DNA of 64,000 nt from Stieleria mannarensis (GCF_014154935.1 NZ_JACEHH010000009.1:155047-219046), one strand, 5' to 3'; positions 1 through 8,965 are shown, counted from the first letter of the stretch. The notes: generated from the sequence alone by a model not told the origin. Made by a program: numbers and translations.

Positions 1-492
1 CGAAAGCGGTGCGTTGTCAACGACGATGGCCAACGCGACCGGCGTCGCATCATCGATCTGGGGTTTGGTGCCGCTGGCCAGTGTGTAGCCGGCCCAGCCA
101 AGCGCGGCGACCAGGACCAAGCCGGCAGCGCCCAGCAACGCCCAGACCAAGTTCTTTTGGTTCGCCTTGCCGGCGGCGACCGAAGCCATCGCCAACAGCG
201 CTATCCCGGCCAGCGAGAGGATCCCGATGGTCGACCAGGTCATCGAGAGCGCCCCGGCGATCACCGGGCGTGCCAATGCGAGCGCGAGGACGGCAAAGGC
301 GGCGATCCGCAACGCCAACAACCACCAACGCCGCACGCGGACCTTGCTGCGGTTGGTTTCGAATCGCTGCGTCAGCAATCGAACGGACGGAAACACCACC
401 TGCTTGGGTTCTTTCCGCGCAATCAGGTGCAACGCGATCGGGATCCCGACCGCCGCCAACGCGATCAACAAGGTGGTGTTTACGAAGGTCAC
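1..492 (-). CDS. BatA N-terminal domain protein (partial, C-terminus beyond window)
   Basis: Reads on the minus strand without a stop from a GTG at 492 to the window edge, giving 164 residues. It begins VTFVNTTLLIALAAVGIPIA and continues with HLIARKEPKQVVFPSVRLL, the characteristic start of the aerotolerance-regulator (BatA) N-terminal domain. A second hydrophobic segment (WWLLALRIAAFAVLALALAR) follows, then two more around residues 85-125, then ALAIVVDNAPLS, which looks like the first strand of a VWA-like domain. Such proteins are usually membrane-anchored and neighbours of MoxR/DUF58 genes; none is next to it here. The GTG start has no convincing Shine-Dalgarno. The plus-strand reading frames over this stretch are low-complexity shadows. 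Confidence 0.75.
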   Translation of the reverse strand, partial: MTFVNTTLLIALAAVGIPIALHLIARKEPKQVVFPSVRLLTQRFETNRSKVRVRRWWLLALRIAAFAVLALALARPVIAGALSMTWSTIGILSLAGIALLAMASVAAGKANQKNLVWALLGAAGLVLVAALGWAGYTLASGTKPQIDDATPVALAIVVDNAPLS

Positions 493-511
493 GGATCAGT
501 CCTGCCGGTTT

Positions 512-534
512 GACAGGCTGGAAGCCTATCCCAC
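512..534 (-). repeat. family B repeat, single arm
   Basis: Reverse complement of the family B unit starting GTGGGATAGGCTTCCAGCC. It lies directly beside a family C element and about 20 bases upstream of the BatA-like gene. Other copies are at 14909-15061, 36737-36793 and 49008-49064. Confidence 0.85.
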
Positions 535-540
535 TTCGAC

Positions 541-602
541 GTCGCGACGCTCGCCAGAGCGTGGAAAACGGCGGGGATCCACCTTCTGGCGAAGGTCGCT
601 AC
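541..602. repeat. family C palindromic repeat
   Basis: Left arm 541-565 (GTCGCGACGCTCGCCAGAGC...) and right arm 577-602 (...CTTCTGGCGAAGGTCGCTAC) form an imperfect inverted repeat of about 25 bases per arm. The same family recurs at 26196-26258, 44623-44687, 60013-60073 and 63947-64000. It lies between the small membrane protein gene and the BatA-like gene. Confidence 0.85.
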
Positions 603-651
603 GTTCGTCCCGCGATTGGCGATCTTTGAAAACCAAAGTGGCGTTTTCCAG

Positions 652-1005
652 CTAGTCATCGAGCGCCCGCTTTCGCATGCGACGGATTTTGTCTTGGTGA
701 TGGCGATGGGTTCGAAACGCATCCAAGCCGGCGAGGATCACGATCACCATCAAGGTCAACGTGACGATCGACCAGGCCGCCAAGTAGACGACGCCGACGC
801 CCGCGAACGTGGCCGCCAAGATCAACGCGCCACAGATTCCGATCAAGACGTTCACCAACAGACGCGACTTCTTGCGTCGTCGGCGGTACTCGATGTCATC
901 GTCCCCGTCAAACGTATCGTGGGGCCAGCCGCGGTGTTCGGTCCATTGCAACCAAAACGCAAAAAACAACAACGTGACGCCCAGCAACAACCCTCCGGCG
1001 AACAT
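652..1005 (-). CDS. small membrane protein of unknown function
   Basis: 117 residues. The first 18 residues (MFAGGLLLGVTLLFFAFWLQ region) form one membrane segment. A charged stretch with RRRRKKSR follows at about residues 37-44, then two long hydrophobic segments (about 50-70 and 73-93), and a basic tail ending RRMRKRALDD. It was chosen over the opposing plus-strand frame because of a strong ribosome binding site AGGAGGTA ending 6 bases before the ATG. It starts 12 bases after the stop of the M28 peptidase gene, so the two are probably one transcript. I do not recognise a family. A role as a small membrane partner of the peptidase is only a guess from position. Confidence 0.75.
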   Translation of the reverse strand: MFAGGLLLGVTLLFFAFWLQWTEHRGWPHDTFDGDDDIEYRRRRKKSRLLVNVLIGICGALILAATFAGVGVVYLAAWSIVTLTLMVIVILAGLDAFRTHRHHQDKIRRMRKRALDD

Positions 1006-1017
1006 CGCGGGTACCTC

Positions 1018-2151
1018 CTATCGAGTCGGATCGGTGGTCGCGGCACTTTGCGAGACGAGCCACTGGTGCGCGACCCAGACGACCGCCGCGATGGATTGAC
1101 CGCTGCAATTTTCCGGCACGTCTTGCTCGGTATGCCAATACGACGGGGCACCGATCCCGGGACGCGGGTAGTCGAAATCGATGACATCAATCGTGGGAAT
1201 CCTGGCGATCTGGTTCAGCGGCAAGTGATCGTCGCGGAGGTCATGACGCGTCCGCATCACAAAGGCCTCGACCCCCAATTGATCCGCCTTTTTCCAAAAC
1301 GATCGCGCCACCGACTTCGCGTAGCGGATGCTGTTGGCTTCATAGTACAGCTTCAACTCTTTGTCACCAATCATGTCGAACAACACCCCGGCGGAGTAGG
1401 GCACCGCCGGTGGGTCGTTTCGGTATTGTTCGGCAAAGTAGGTCGATCCGATGAAGTAACGCCCACCGTCGCGTTGCCAGATAAACTCCTCGCCGTCAAA
1501 CAACACCAAATCGACACCGACGTCGCCGGGCAGATCCTCCAGTTGGTTGGCCAGTTCCATCAACCCCGCCGTACCGCTGGCCCCGTCGTTGGCACCGATG
1601 AACACTCCCCGCGGATTGTGTCGGTCCCGATCCGGGTAGGGGCGGGTGTCATAATGGGCACAGAACAGAAATCGTTTGGGACGCTGAGGGTGCCAGGACG
1701 CGATCAGGTTGACCATCGTCAGTGCCGAACCGTCGCGTGGATCGCGTGTCTCAAACGCCTGCCGGGTCACCGTCGCACCACGTTGCTTGAAAAAGTCTTC
1801 CAGCATCCGCTGTTGACGCACCATCGCGGCGCTGCCGGAGGGGCGCGGTCCGAGGTCACACAGTTGTTGCAGATACGACATTGCCCGATCGGCGTCGTAA
1901 CGATCGGGGATCGCACCACGCGTCGGGCTTTCGACCGCCACCGCGCCCCGCTGGAATGCTCCGGAGGAGACCGCGATCAACAGGCCCCCGCCCCCGAGCA
2001 GCGCGGCGATCAACAGCCACGCCAACGTGCCGCGCGATTTGGCCTCGGATCGATGCGGATCGGTCGCGTCGGAATCATCCACCTCGCTCATCGGCGGGTG
2101 TGACCGGCCACGCGGCAGAGACGTCATCGCAGGAACGGATGTTTTGGTCAT
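1018..2151 (-). CDS. membrane-anchored M28-family peptidase (glutaminyl cyclase-like)
   Basis: 377 residues with one N-terminal membrane segment at about 43-62, after a polar, acidic cytoplasmic leader. The catalytic part shows the M28 zinc and active-site motifs in order: CAHYDTRPYPD, GANDGASGTA, FDGEEF, DDHLPL and YWHTEQD. The spacing and the YWHTEQD motif resemble the glutaminyl-peptide cyclotransferase branch of M28 rather than the large aminopeptidases, so either cyclase or peptidase activity is possible. The domain would sit outside the cytoplasm. A second possible start is the ATG at 2091 (MSEVDDSD). The plus-strand reading frame across 616-2103 is a shadow. Confidence 0.85.
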   Translation of the reverse strand: MTKTSVPAMTSLPRGRSHPPMSEVDDSDATDPHRSEAKSRGTLAWLLIAALLGGGGLLIAVSSGAFQRGAVAVESPTRGAIPDRYDADRAMSYLQQLCDLGPRPSGSAAMVRQQRMLEDFFKQRGATVTRQAFETRDPRDGSALTMVNLIASWHPQRPKRFLFCAHYDTRPYPDRDRHNPRGVFIGANDGASGTAGLMELANQLEDLPGDVGVDLVLFDGEEFIWQRDGGRYFIGSTYFAEQYRNDPPAVPYSAGVLFDMIGDKELKLYYEANSIRYAKSVARSFWKKADQLGVEAFVMRTRHDLRDDHLPLNQIARIPTIDVIDFDYPRPGIGAPSYWHTEQDVPENCSGQSIAAVVWVAHQWLVSQSAATTDPTR

Positions 2152-2484
2152 TCAAAGTCCATTGGCAGACGTCTGTCGGGGTCGCCGGCAGCACCTGATC
2201 GCGGCCGGAGGGTTCATTGTAGGCGTTCAAGCAGCCATCGGGCTAGGCGTTGGCCGAAGGGTCGCCGTGTTCTCCGAACTCGGCGACTGCGCAGTCTTAC
2301 CCGAAACCGAGCCCAGGGTAGACCACAAGCAGACGACCGCAATTCGGTTTGCGGGTTCCGCGCCCGTAGCGGAAGCCGCCAAGGCTTTCGGCCCTCGCAT
2401 GCGGCGTCGCCACGCCGCTGCGAAACTCTTGGCGAGTTCCGCTACCCGGAACCGAAGCGGCGGTCGTCGACCATCGCCGGTGCG
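2152..2484. other. intergenic region with one family A palindrome
   Basis: Spacer of 333 bases between the M28 peptidase start and the sthA stop, both minus strand. It holds the family A palindrome listed separately. The short minus-strand frame at 2297-2488 runs through that repeat and is not credible as a gene. Confidence 0.6.
2366..2445. repeat. family A palindromic repeat
   Basis: Left arm 2366-2390 begins GTAGCGGAAGCCGCCAAGGC. Right arm 2421-2445 is its imperfect reverse complement ending GGCGAGTTCCGCTAC. About 20 of 25 positions can pair, with a GC-rich loop. Full copies recur at 37778-37852 and 53270-53344; isolated arms occur at 28765, 40799, 61457-61582 and 61802. It lies just downstream of nothing and just upstream of the peptidase gene, so a terminator role for sthA (minus strand) is not indicated here. 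Confidence 0.85.
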
Positions 2485-3870
2485 TCAAAACAGTCGGTTG
2501 TACCCGTTCAGCGCCGCGACGCGGTAGGCTTCGGCCATCGTCGGATAGTTGAACGTCGTTTCGATAAAGTATTCCAGGTTCAGGTCTTTCGAATCCATCA
2601 CCGCCTGGCCGATGTGGACGATTTCCGATGCGTTGGCGCCGAAGCAGTGGACGCCCAGGATCTTCAGCGTATCGCGATGGAACAGGATCTTCAGCATCCC
2701 GACGGTGGTCCCCATGATCTGGGCGCGGGCCAAACTCTTGAACTGACTTTGGCCGACTTCATAGGGCACGCAGGCCTCGGTCAATTCCCGTTCGGTCTGG
2801 CCGACAGAACTGATTTCGGGGCTGGTGTAGATCCCCGTCGGCAGATCGTTGACTCGCAAGTTACCGTCTTTGCGTCCTAGGACGTGCATTCCGGCCGCGC
2901 GACCTTGGGTGTACGCGGCGCTGGCCAACGAGGGATACCCGATCACGTCGCCGACGGCATAGATGTGCTCCTTGGCGGTTTGAAACTGATCATCGACATC
3001 CAGTTGACCGCGACTGTTGGGGACCAAGCCGATGTTTTCCAGCCCCAGGTCATCGGTGTTGCCCGTGCGTCCGTTGGCCCACAGCAAGACGTCGGTTTTG
3101 ATCTGTTTGCCGCTTTGCAAGTGCAAGACAACGCCATCGTCTTGGCCCTCGATGCGTTCAAACGTCTCATTGTGACGAATCACGACACCTTGATCACGCA
3201 GGTGATAGGACAGCGCGTCAACGATTTCGTCGTCCAAGAACTCCAACAACTTGCCACGCGTGTTGACCAGATTGATTTTGACGCCGATGTTTCGAAACAT
3301 CGAGGCATACTCGGTGCCGACCACCCCGGCGCCGTAAATGGTGATCGAACTGGGTTTCTCGGCAAGTCCTAAGATCGTGTCGCTGTCGAAGATACGCGGA
3401 TGGTCGAAATCGACTTCCGGCGGCCGATAAGGACGCGCGCCGGTCGAAATCACAAACGCCTTGCTGCGGATCGTTTCGCCGTTTTCGATTTCAACGGTAT
3501 GCTCATCGATAAACCGGGCGTGGCCGAAGTAGATCGGGACATTGTTGCGGTCATAGAACGACTGACGCATCGTCACCTGTTTGGCGATGATTTCGGCCGT
3601 GCCGCGGCGCAGTTGTTCCATCGTCGGGCTGGCGTGAATCCCCAGCTCGCGAAACACCGGGTTTTTCAACACGTTCATCGTGTTGGTGATCGTGTACCGC
3701 AAGGCCTTGCTGGGAATCGTCCCCCAGTGGGTGCATCCGCCGCCGATCTGGCGGTATCGTTCCGCGATCCCGACCCGCAGACCGCCCTTGCGAGCCTGCA
3801 TCGCCGCCCCCTCGCCCCCCGGGCCGGTCCCGATGACGAAAAGGTCATAATCGAAGTCCGTGTCAGCCAT
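2485..3870 (-). CDS. sthA: soluble pyridine nucleotide transhydrogenase
   Basis: 461 residues, against 466 for E. coli SthA. This FAD enzyme of the dithiol-disulfide reductase fold transfers hydride between NADPH and NAD in the cytoplasm. The N-terminal FAD loop is [12 protein letters not shown]. It is followed by [16 protein letters not shown], where the second redox Cys of lipoamide dehydrogenase and glutathione reductase is replaced by Thr, which is diagnostic for SthA. The NAD loop reads [15 protein letters not shown]. The second FAD motif ([16 protein letters not shown]) and the C-terminal dimer domain ([16 protein letters not shown]) are present. It is monocistronic by position. Confidence 0.95.
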   Translation of the reverse strand: MADTDFDYDLFVIGTGPGGEGAAMQARKGGLRVGIAERYRQIGGGCTHWGTIPSKALRYTITNTMNVLKNPVFRELGIHASPTMEQLRRGTAEIIAKQVTMRQSFYDRNNVPIYFGHARFIDEHTVEIENGETIRSKAFVISTGARPYRPPEVDFDHPRIFDSDTILGLAEKPSSITIYGAGVVGTEYASMFRNIGVKINLVNTRGKLLEFLDDEIVDALSYHLRDQGVVIRHNETFERIEGQDDGVVLHLQSGKQIKTDVLLWANGRTGNTDDLGLENIGLVPNSRGQLDVDDQFQTAKEHIYAVGDVIGYPSLASAAYTQGRAAGMHVLGRKDGNLRVNDLPTGIYTSPEISSVGQTERELTEACVPYEVGQSQFKSLARAQIMGTTVGMLKILFHRDTLKILGVHCFGANASEIVHIGQAVMDSKDLNLEYFIETTFNYPTMAEAYRVAALNGYNRLF

Positions 3871-4211
3871 ATCTGTCCGCTTTTGATGTTCGAGTGCTCT
3901 ATTCGTGCACCGCTTGTTTTACGATGTTGATCGCTCGTGTCCAATGCGATGCCGTGGGCATGGAGCAAGAAAGGTTGGGATCGCAATCGAGGGCATGCCT
4001 TTGCGCTGCCTCAAACAGATCGCGCGAAAGATCTTGATCGCCCAATGACGATGAACGCGATTGGTTTCAGCCAGAGGGCCGTACACCCGCCACGTCTGCG
4101 GCTGATTGTGTGGCTTCGGACAGACCGCCGGCCCCCTCATCCCCAGCCCTTCTCCCCCGCAAAGCCGGGGGAGAAGGGAGCTGTCGTCAGTTCATTATCC
4201 ACACGTCATCC
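3871..4211. other. intergenic region with GC-rich hairpin
   Basis: 341 bases between the polysaccharide export gene stop and the sthA start. Apart from the 4147-4178 hairpin I see no gene. The weak reading frames here lack family resemblance. Confidence 0.6.
4147..4178. repeat. GC-rich 13-bp hairpin, possible terminator of the polysaccharide export gene
   Basis: CCCTTCTCCCCCG and CGGGGGAGAAGGG form a perfect 13-base stem around a 6-base loop, 34 bases past the stop of the minus-strand export gene. No T-run follows on the minus strand, so it is either a non-canonical terminator or another dispersed palindrome. Confidence 0.7.
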
Positions 4212-5462
4212 CTACCGCACTTCGATATTCAGCGGCGGGATTGCGGCGTAGATGCCGCGGGTGAAGATCTGTTCGATCCAATTGTCCAAACGCACGATCG
4301 GGCGTTGGGGCACGATCACCACGTCGCTGTCACGCAGCCAGATCTCGTCGGCCGGCGTCGGCCGTTTGCCCAGCACCGCTCCCTGCAAGTCCAGCATCGT
4401 GGACACCAGTCGCCAGTCCTCGGCTCGCCGCAACACGACGACTTGCCGCATGTTACCGCCCGGCAGATGACCACCGGCTTGAGCGATCGCGCCCAGCACC
4501 GTGGTCGGTCCTTCCAACTGAATGCGATTCGGCGTTGCGACTTCACCGAGCACGTAAACGAAATGATTCGCTTGCTGGGTCAGGATCGGTTCGGCCTCCA
4601 GCCCGACGACCAACTCGCGATAGCGCAAGTTGATCTCTTTCTTTAATTCCGGAAGCGAGAACCCCTGGACGCACAAGCCGCCGATTCCCGGCAACCGAAT
4701 CTTGCCGTCGGGCATCACCGTGACAGTGAGCGCCTGTTGTTGCAATCCGCTCTGACCGCCGACCGCGTTGCGAATGTCTTCGGCCAAACGGTTGGTCCGA
4801 ACCGGTGTCACGTCAATCGACGGTTCGTCATACAGTTTCTTGTACTTTTGTTCCAACACGTCGCGGAGCTGGCTGATCGAAAGTCCCGCCGCGTGGACTT
4901 GCCCCAACAGTCGAACCGTGATCGTCCCATCGGGTTGAATCTCCAAACCGCGGTCGAGCGTGCCTCGTTGCAGATCTACATCCGCCACCGATTCGATCAG
5001 CACTTCGTCACCGGGGGCCAACCGATAGTCGCCTTGATCTTGACGACGGGTGATCAAGTAAATGACTTGCAACTGATCGCCGGGCCGCAGTCGATACTCG
5101 CCCAAATGCGCGTACCGCGACGGACCGGCGTAGCCACCGGGGCCATAGGCGTCAAACGGCATCGGATGCATGTCACGCCAACGCCCTTCCGCTCCGCAAT
5201 GATCCCGACAATCGACCGCCATCATGCACTTGGGACATCCGCCTTTGCACGGATAGCCCCCCGGGACGTTTCGACAGCCACAATCGGTCTCCGGCATCCG
5301 GACACCCGCGGCTGCCGGGGCACGGGCCGCCGAGACACTGTGCGACCGTGTAACGGAATCTTGGGCCGAAGCGATCGAGCAAGCGAACACGCAACCGACC
5401 ATCGCAACGGCGACGATCCACGCCGAGGCGAGGTTCAGGCGAGAGGATGAATGAGACTGCAT
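4212..5462 (-). CDS. polysaccharide export protein (Wza type, SLBB domain) with Cys cluster
   Basis: 416 residues from the ATG at 5462; an upstream extension to 5546 would overlap the neighbouring gene and lacks a signal peptide. The signal region ends near ACSIASA-QDS, with VGC and FAC as possible lipobox cysteines. Residues 61-89 hold seven cysteines (CGC, C..., CPKC, C, C), unusual for this family. A polysaccharide export domain follows with two similar motifs (YRLRPGDQLQVIYL, YRLAPGDEVLIESV), then an SLBB-type segment around YVLGEVATPNRIQLEGPTTV. Family knowledge places it in the outer membrane or periplasm as the export channel for surface polysaccharide. It lies 77 bases downstream of a secreted repeat protein gene. 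Confidence 0.85.
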   Translation of the reverse strand: MQSHSSSRLNLASAWIVAVAMVGCVFACSIASAQDSVTRSHSVSAARAPAAAGVRMPETDCGCRNVPGGYPCKGGCPKCMMAVDCRDHCGAEGRWRDMHPMPFDAYGPGGYAGPSRYAHLGEYRLRPGDQLQVIYLITRRQDQGDYRLAPGDEVLIESVADVDLQRGTLDRGLEIQPDGTITVRLLGQVHAAGLSISQLRDVLEQKYKKLYDEPSIDVTPVRTNRLAEDIRNAVGGQSGLQQQALTVTVMPDGKIRLPGIGGLCVQGFSLPELKKEINLRYRELVVGLEAEPILTQQANHFVYVLGEVATPNRIQLEGPTTVLGAIAQAGGHLPGGNMRQVVVLRRAEDWRLVSTMLDLQGAVLGKRPTPADEIWLRDSDVVIVPQRPIVRLDNWIEQIFTRGIYAAIPPLNIEVR

Positions 5463-5539
5463 GGCAAAATCTTGCTTACACGAATGACGTTGAGCGTGGT
5501 CGATCGGACCGCTGCGGGCGTTCCGGTGGCGACGTCGCG

Positions 5540-7141
5540 TTACCACAACTTGGGGAATTTGCCGAGGAACCGTTTCATCGCAGAGCCCTGTTGATCGGGT
5601 GAAGCAGCATTCGGGACAGCATTCGGGACAGCATTCGGGACAGCGGTCGATGCGTCGTAAGGTTGGAATTCATCGGCCGAAAAGGCCGGATCAACCGTGG
5701 ATTCAATGCGCCGGGGATCCATCGCCGGATCTTCGGACGGATCGGGTTTCGCCCCGATCAACGGCAGCCGAAACCCGGCCAGCGACGCCGGGATGAATCG
5801 CGATGCTTTCTTTTTACTCGTTTCTGGCTCCGTCTCGACCGGCACCCCCGCTTGGACCGCCGCAGGTTGACGCTGGACCGGAACGTCCGCCGCGGGACGG
5901 ACCAGTGTGTTGACCGCCGGAGAGATCGATGCGAACTGCGCCGGCGACAGTTCGATCACCTGGGGCAGACGTTGCTCGGCGACAACCGGCGCGCCGGGCG
6001 GGCTGCTCGGCTGGTCGTTCCGTTGGTCGGTCGAAACGCCGCCGACGGCAGTGTTCCCACGCGCCATCACGGCGTCGAGTGTTGATGCGAGTTCTGCGGA
6101 CGGTGCCAGTGTCATCGCATGACGCAGTGTCCACTGTGCTTCGGCGTCGAGCCCCATGTCGGCCAGCTGCATGCCCAGCCGCGTCGCCAAACTGGCGTTG
6201 GAAGGTTGGCCCTGGAGCGCGGCACGACGGAGACAAAGCGAAGTTTCTTCGGGCAACCAATTCGTTTCGTTGCGTCCCAGTTGGATCGCGGCGATCAAGT
6301 CCATCGCTTGGGCGGCTTGCACCTGGCGGGCTGCCAACGGTGCCAGTTTCACGCGTGCAAAATCCAAGTAGCGATCGGCTAGCTGGGTCGGTGTCAATCG
6401 GTTCGGGGGCATCCCGGCCGCCGCGGGCGTTTGATGCGAGGACGCGATCGCAGCAATCATCTCGGCATCGACCGCCGCCCCCGACGCCACAAAATCCCTG
6501 GCTTCAGCGATCGCCGTCCGAGCGACACGCATGTCCGCGACCGCCGTGATCGGTTGTCCCGGCGGGGCGTTTTGTGAATCGGTGATGTCGATCCCCGTCG
6601 CGGTTAATTCCAATGCCGTCCAAGCCGATGATTCCGCCGACGACCAGGCCCCGACGGAGTATTCGCGGTAGGCATCGTCCAGATGGCGTGCCGCGCGGTC
6701 CTGGCAAGATTCCGGCGTGATCGACTGTAACCAACGCGACGATTCGGCATCGTGGACCGGCACTTGCGGAAGCGTCGCGGTGGCCGGGATCGCGTGTTGT
6801 GGCTTGGCCGTCGTCGTCGCCGCTGGCAGTTCAGGCTCGGATTCCGGTACCGCCGCGGAGTTCACCGGGGGGAGACGACGTGGGGCCGAAACCGGTGCCG
6901 AAACCGGTGCCGAAACCGGTGCCGAAACCGGTGCCGAAACCGGGCCGCGCCCGCTCGGCAGGGCCACAGCGGTGGTATTGCCGGCGACCGCGACGGCTGT
7001 CGATGAATCGCCGGACAAGAAATACGGATTACCGTGCGTCCCCGCATCGGCCGTCGCTGCGACGGCCGAGAGTCCGATGCCCATCAGCATTGCGCGTTGT
7101 CGATTGCGTCGCGTCATCCGTTTCCGCTTGATTGGGTTCAT
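5540..7141 (-). CDS. secreted protein of unknown function with PVSA and PNAV repeats
   Basis: 533 residues from the ATG at 7141, which gives a basic leader (MNPIKRKRMTRRNRQR) and a signal-like segment ending ATADA-G. A disordered Ala/Pro-rich stretch follows, with five copies of a four-residue PVSA unit coded by a 12-base tandem repeat (6885-6944). The middle (about 150-360) is Ala-rich and helical with TPR-like character (AARHLDDAYREYSVGAW; ARQVQAAQAMDLIAAIQLGR). Near the C-terminus there are three PNAV units from a second 12-base repeat (5608-5643). I do not recognise a family. Its position upstream of the polysaccharide export gene suggests a role in envelope or polysaccharide assembly, by inference only. 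Confidence 0.7.
   Translation of the reverse strand: MNPIKRKRMTRRNRQRAMLMGIGLSAVAATADAGTHGNPYFLSGDSSTAVAVAGNTTAVALPSGRGPVSAPVSAPVSAPVSAPVSAPRRLPPVNSAAVPESEPELPAATTTAKPQHAIPATATLPQVPVHDAESSRWLQSITPESCQDRAARHLDDAYREYSVGAWSSAESSAWTALELTATGIDITDSQNAPPGQPITAVADMRVARTAIAEARDFVASGAAVDAEMIAAIASSHQTPAAAGMPPNRLTPTQLADRYLDFARVKLAPLAARQVQAAQAMDLIAAIQLGRNETNWLPEETSLCLRRAALQGQPSNASLATRLGMQLADMGLDAEAQWTLRHAMTLAPSAELASTLDAVMARGNTAVGGVSTDQRNDQPSSPPGAPVVAEQRLPQVIELSPAQFASISPAVNTLVRPAADVPVQRQPAAVQAGVPVETEPETSKKKASRFIPASLAGFRLPLIGAKPDPSEDPAMDPRRIESTVDPAFSADEFQPYDASTAVPNAVPNAVPNAASPDQQGSAMKRFLGKFPKLW
5608..5643. repeat. 12-bp tandem repeat, 3 copies, in coding sequence
   Basis: Three perfect copies of GCATTCGGGACA, encoding PNAV on the minus strand near the C-terminus of the secreted protein. 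Copy number may vary between strains. Confidence 0.9.
6885..6944. repeat. 12-bp tandem repeat, 5 copies, in coding sequence
   Basis: Five copies of GCCGAAACCGGT (the last ends GGG), encoding repeated PVSA units on the minus strand. It is in frame and could expand or contract without a frameshift. Confidence 0.9.
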
Positions 7142-7357
7142 TGGTCTTCCGTGTCCGTGCCGTCCGAGTCGGGCGTCAACGTGGGACGATTCCATCCGTC
7201 ATGAGGTTGATTGCCGTAGTGATGATCGGACAGGTTGCAACGATGATCCCTGTCCTTTCGGCGTTTCCAGGGTGTCGTCGGCGGTTGTAGACGGATGAAC
7301 TGTTACAACCGGCAAAGATTCGCCAAAGAGAAGAAATGCCAGCAAAGCTAGGTTGCG

Positions 7358-8473
7358 CTAAAGTGGCGTCGGGCGGCCGTAGAAATAGCCTTGCGCGAGG
7401 TCGAAGCCGATCGCTTGACAGGCATCCGCCTCGCTGGACGTCTCGATGCCTTCGGCCAACGCCTTGATCTCCAGATCGCGGACCATTTGCACGAGCGTTT
7501 CGAGCATCCGATGGCGGGGTTCGTCGGCGTGATCGATGGCGTGGATCAACGAGATATCGAATTTGACGTAATCCGGGCGTGCTTCGATCAGTTCTGCCAG
7601 CCGGGCCTGACCGGAACCGAAGTCATCGAACGCTAATTCGATCCCCAGATCCTTGACGGCCGCAGAAAGTTCTCGCATGACCTGACGATTGGTGACACTG
7701 GCCTCGTGGATCTCCAACACCAAGTCGGTGTTGCCCGACATCTGCCGCACCTTGACCAGCGAATCGATCAGCTTGCCGGCATCCTCCATTTCCTTGGGGT
7801 GGGTGTTGACGAACAGATTGGGTCGGGCGGGCAGGTCGCGTCCGACGCGAACGCCTTCCCATCGCAATAATTGGCTGAGTTCGACTTCCAGATTCAGCTG
7901 GCTGGCGGCGTGAAACATGGCCGCGACCGATTCGAGTCCGAACACGCTGCCGCGGCCCAGGATTTCGTGGCCGACGACGTTTCGGCTTTCGACTTCGACG
8001 ATGACTTGAAAGTGCGGTCGCACCAGTTTTTCGCTCATCATTCGATCGAACTGCACCAGCGCCAACGCTTCATCACAGACGTTGCGTGCGATCGTTCCGG
8101 CGGATTGTCCGGTCGGGGATTGTCGGAGCACTCGAAAGGGCGCCTCGGCGAAGTGAATCAGGTCTTCTTCGTCGACCGTGACTTCACCTTGAATCCGTTC
8201 GCCATTGACATATGTCCCGTTGGTGCTGTTCAGATCGGTCAGCCGCAGTTTGCCATCGTGGGGCGACAGGATGGCGTGTCGTCCACTGACGGTTTTGAAA
8301 TTTAACTTCAGCGACGATCCCGGTTTTCGACCGATCGTGAACTCCGGCTCGTCGATCGGCAGGTGACGCAGATTGTCACGTGGTTCAAGAGCCCCGGACA
8401 AGAACCAAACGTCGCTTCCAACCACGGTGCTGTGGCAGAGTCGGTCGAGTGCGGAAGTGTCGAGCGAGGTCAT
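7358..8473 (-). CDS. FHA-EAL domain protein (c-di-GMP phosphodiesterase-like)
   Basis: 371 residues from the ATG at 8473; a longer form from 8548 is possible and neither has a clear ribosome binding site. An FHA domain occupies about residues 20-115 (IGRKPGSSLKL, VSGRHA, DLNSTNGTYVNG), which normally binds phosphothreonine. An EAL domain follows (about 135-370) with VGHEILGRG, FVNTHP, LEIHE, AFDDFGSG, YVKFD, ALAEGIET and AQGYFYGRP. The metal and catalytic positions (E, N, E, DD, K, E, Q) therefore look intact, although the EAL signature reads EIL. It is a cytoplasmic protein that could link Ser/Thr kinase signalling to c-di-GMP turnover. A kinase fusion is encoded 2 kb away. Confidence 0.88.
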   Translation of the reverse strand: MTSLDTSALDRLCHSTVVGSDVWFLSGALEPRDNLRHLPIDEPEFTIGRKPGSSLKLNFKTVSGRHAILSPHDGKLRLTDLNSTNGTYVNGERIQGEVTVDEEDLIHFAEAPFRVLRQSPTGQSAGTIARNVCDEALALVQFDRMMSEKLVRPHFQVIVEVESRNVVGHEILGRGSVFGLESVAAMFHAASQLNLEVELSQLLRWEGVRVGRDLPARPNLFVNTHPKEMEDAGKLIDSLVKVRQMSGNTDLVLEIHEASVTNRQVMRELSAAVKDLGIELAFDDFGSGQARLAELIEARPDYVKFDISLIHAIDHADEPRHRMLETLVQMVRDLEIKALAEGIETSSEADACQAIGFDLAQGYFYGRPTPL

Positions 8474-8965
8474 GGGGGTAATGGGCGGATGAGGGCTTCG
8501 GATGAAAGTGGGGCGTGACGGGCCGGTCTGCCGATGAACGGTGATCACCCGAGAGACATCGGTTTCAGCAAAATTGTAGGTCGCGTTTTCGTCCCCCCCC
8601 GTTGTTCGGCGGCAGAATTCTTGTTCGGCGGCAGAATTCTTTGGAGGGAGGCAATCCCCGGGGCTGCGGCGGGGGCGAAATCGCGAACAGGGGCAGCAGT
8701 GTTGGTGTCGAGCCGTTAGGCGATTCCCGGTCGCTGCATCGCAGCGATAGTGGCTGCAAGAGCCTGTACGCCAACGCTTCAGCCCGTGTCATTCGTTTCC
8801 GCCCCTCGTTTCGCACCTGACGCGGGTTATTGGTGAGCTAGTTTTCATTCAACTGTCGTTTAGGAAACGCCCCGCGATCCCCCCGGTGGCAGATTCCTGA
8901 CAGACGCCGATGCACCCCCACGCAATTTCGCATCACACTCACCACACTCCATCCGCACATTCGGT
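8474..8965. other. divergent intergenic region with a 19-bp direct repeat
   Basis: About 490 bases between the FHA-EAL start (minus) and the AAA+ ATPase start (plus), so it should hold both promoters. The visible structure is two adjacent perfect copies of TTGTTCGGCGGCAGAATTC at 8602-8620 and 8621-8639. I cannot pick out confident -35/-10 boxes. Confidence 0.55.
8602..8639. repeat. 19-bp tandem duplication
   Basis: TTGTTCGGCGGCAGAATTC occurs twice back to back in the divergent promoter region. It could be a recent duplication or a two-site operator. Confidence 0.85.

Noticed and set aside
616..2103. Long plus-strand reading frame of 495 codons
   Set aside because: It is antisense to the M28 peptidase and the small membrane protein, both of which have motifs and a strong ribosome binding site. 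The translation is Arg/Gln/His-rich with no family features.
2297..2488. Minus-strand 63-codon frame
   Set aside because: It spans a family A palindrome and overlaps the sthA end.
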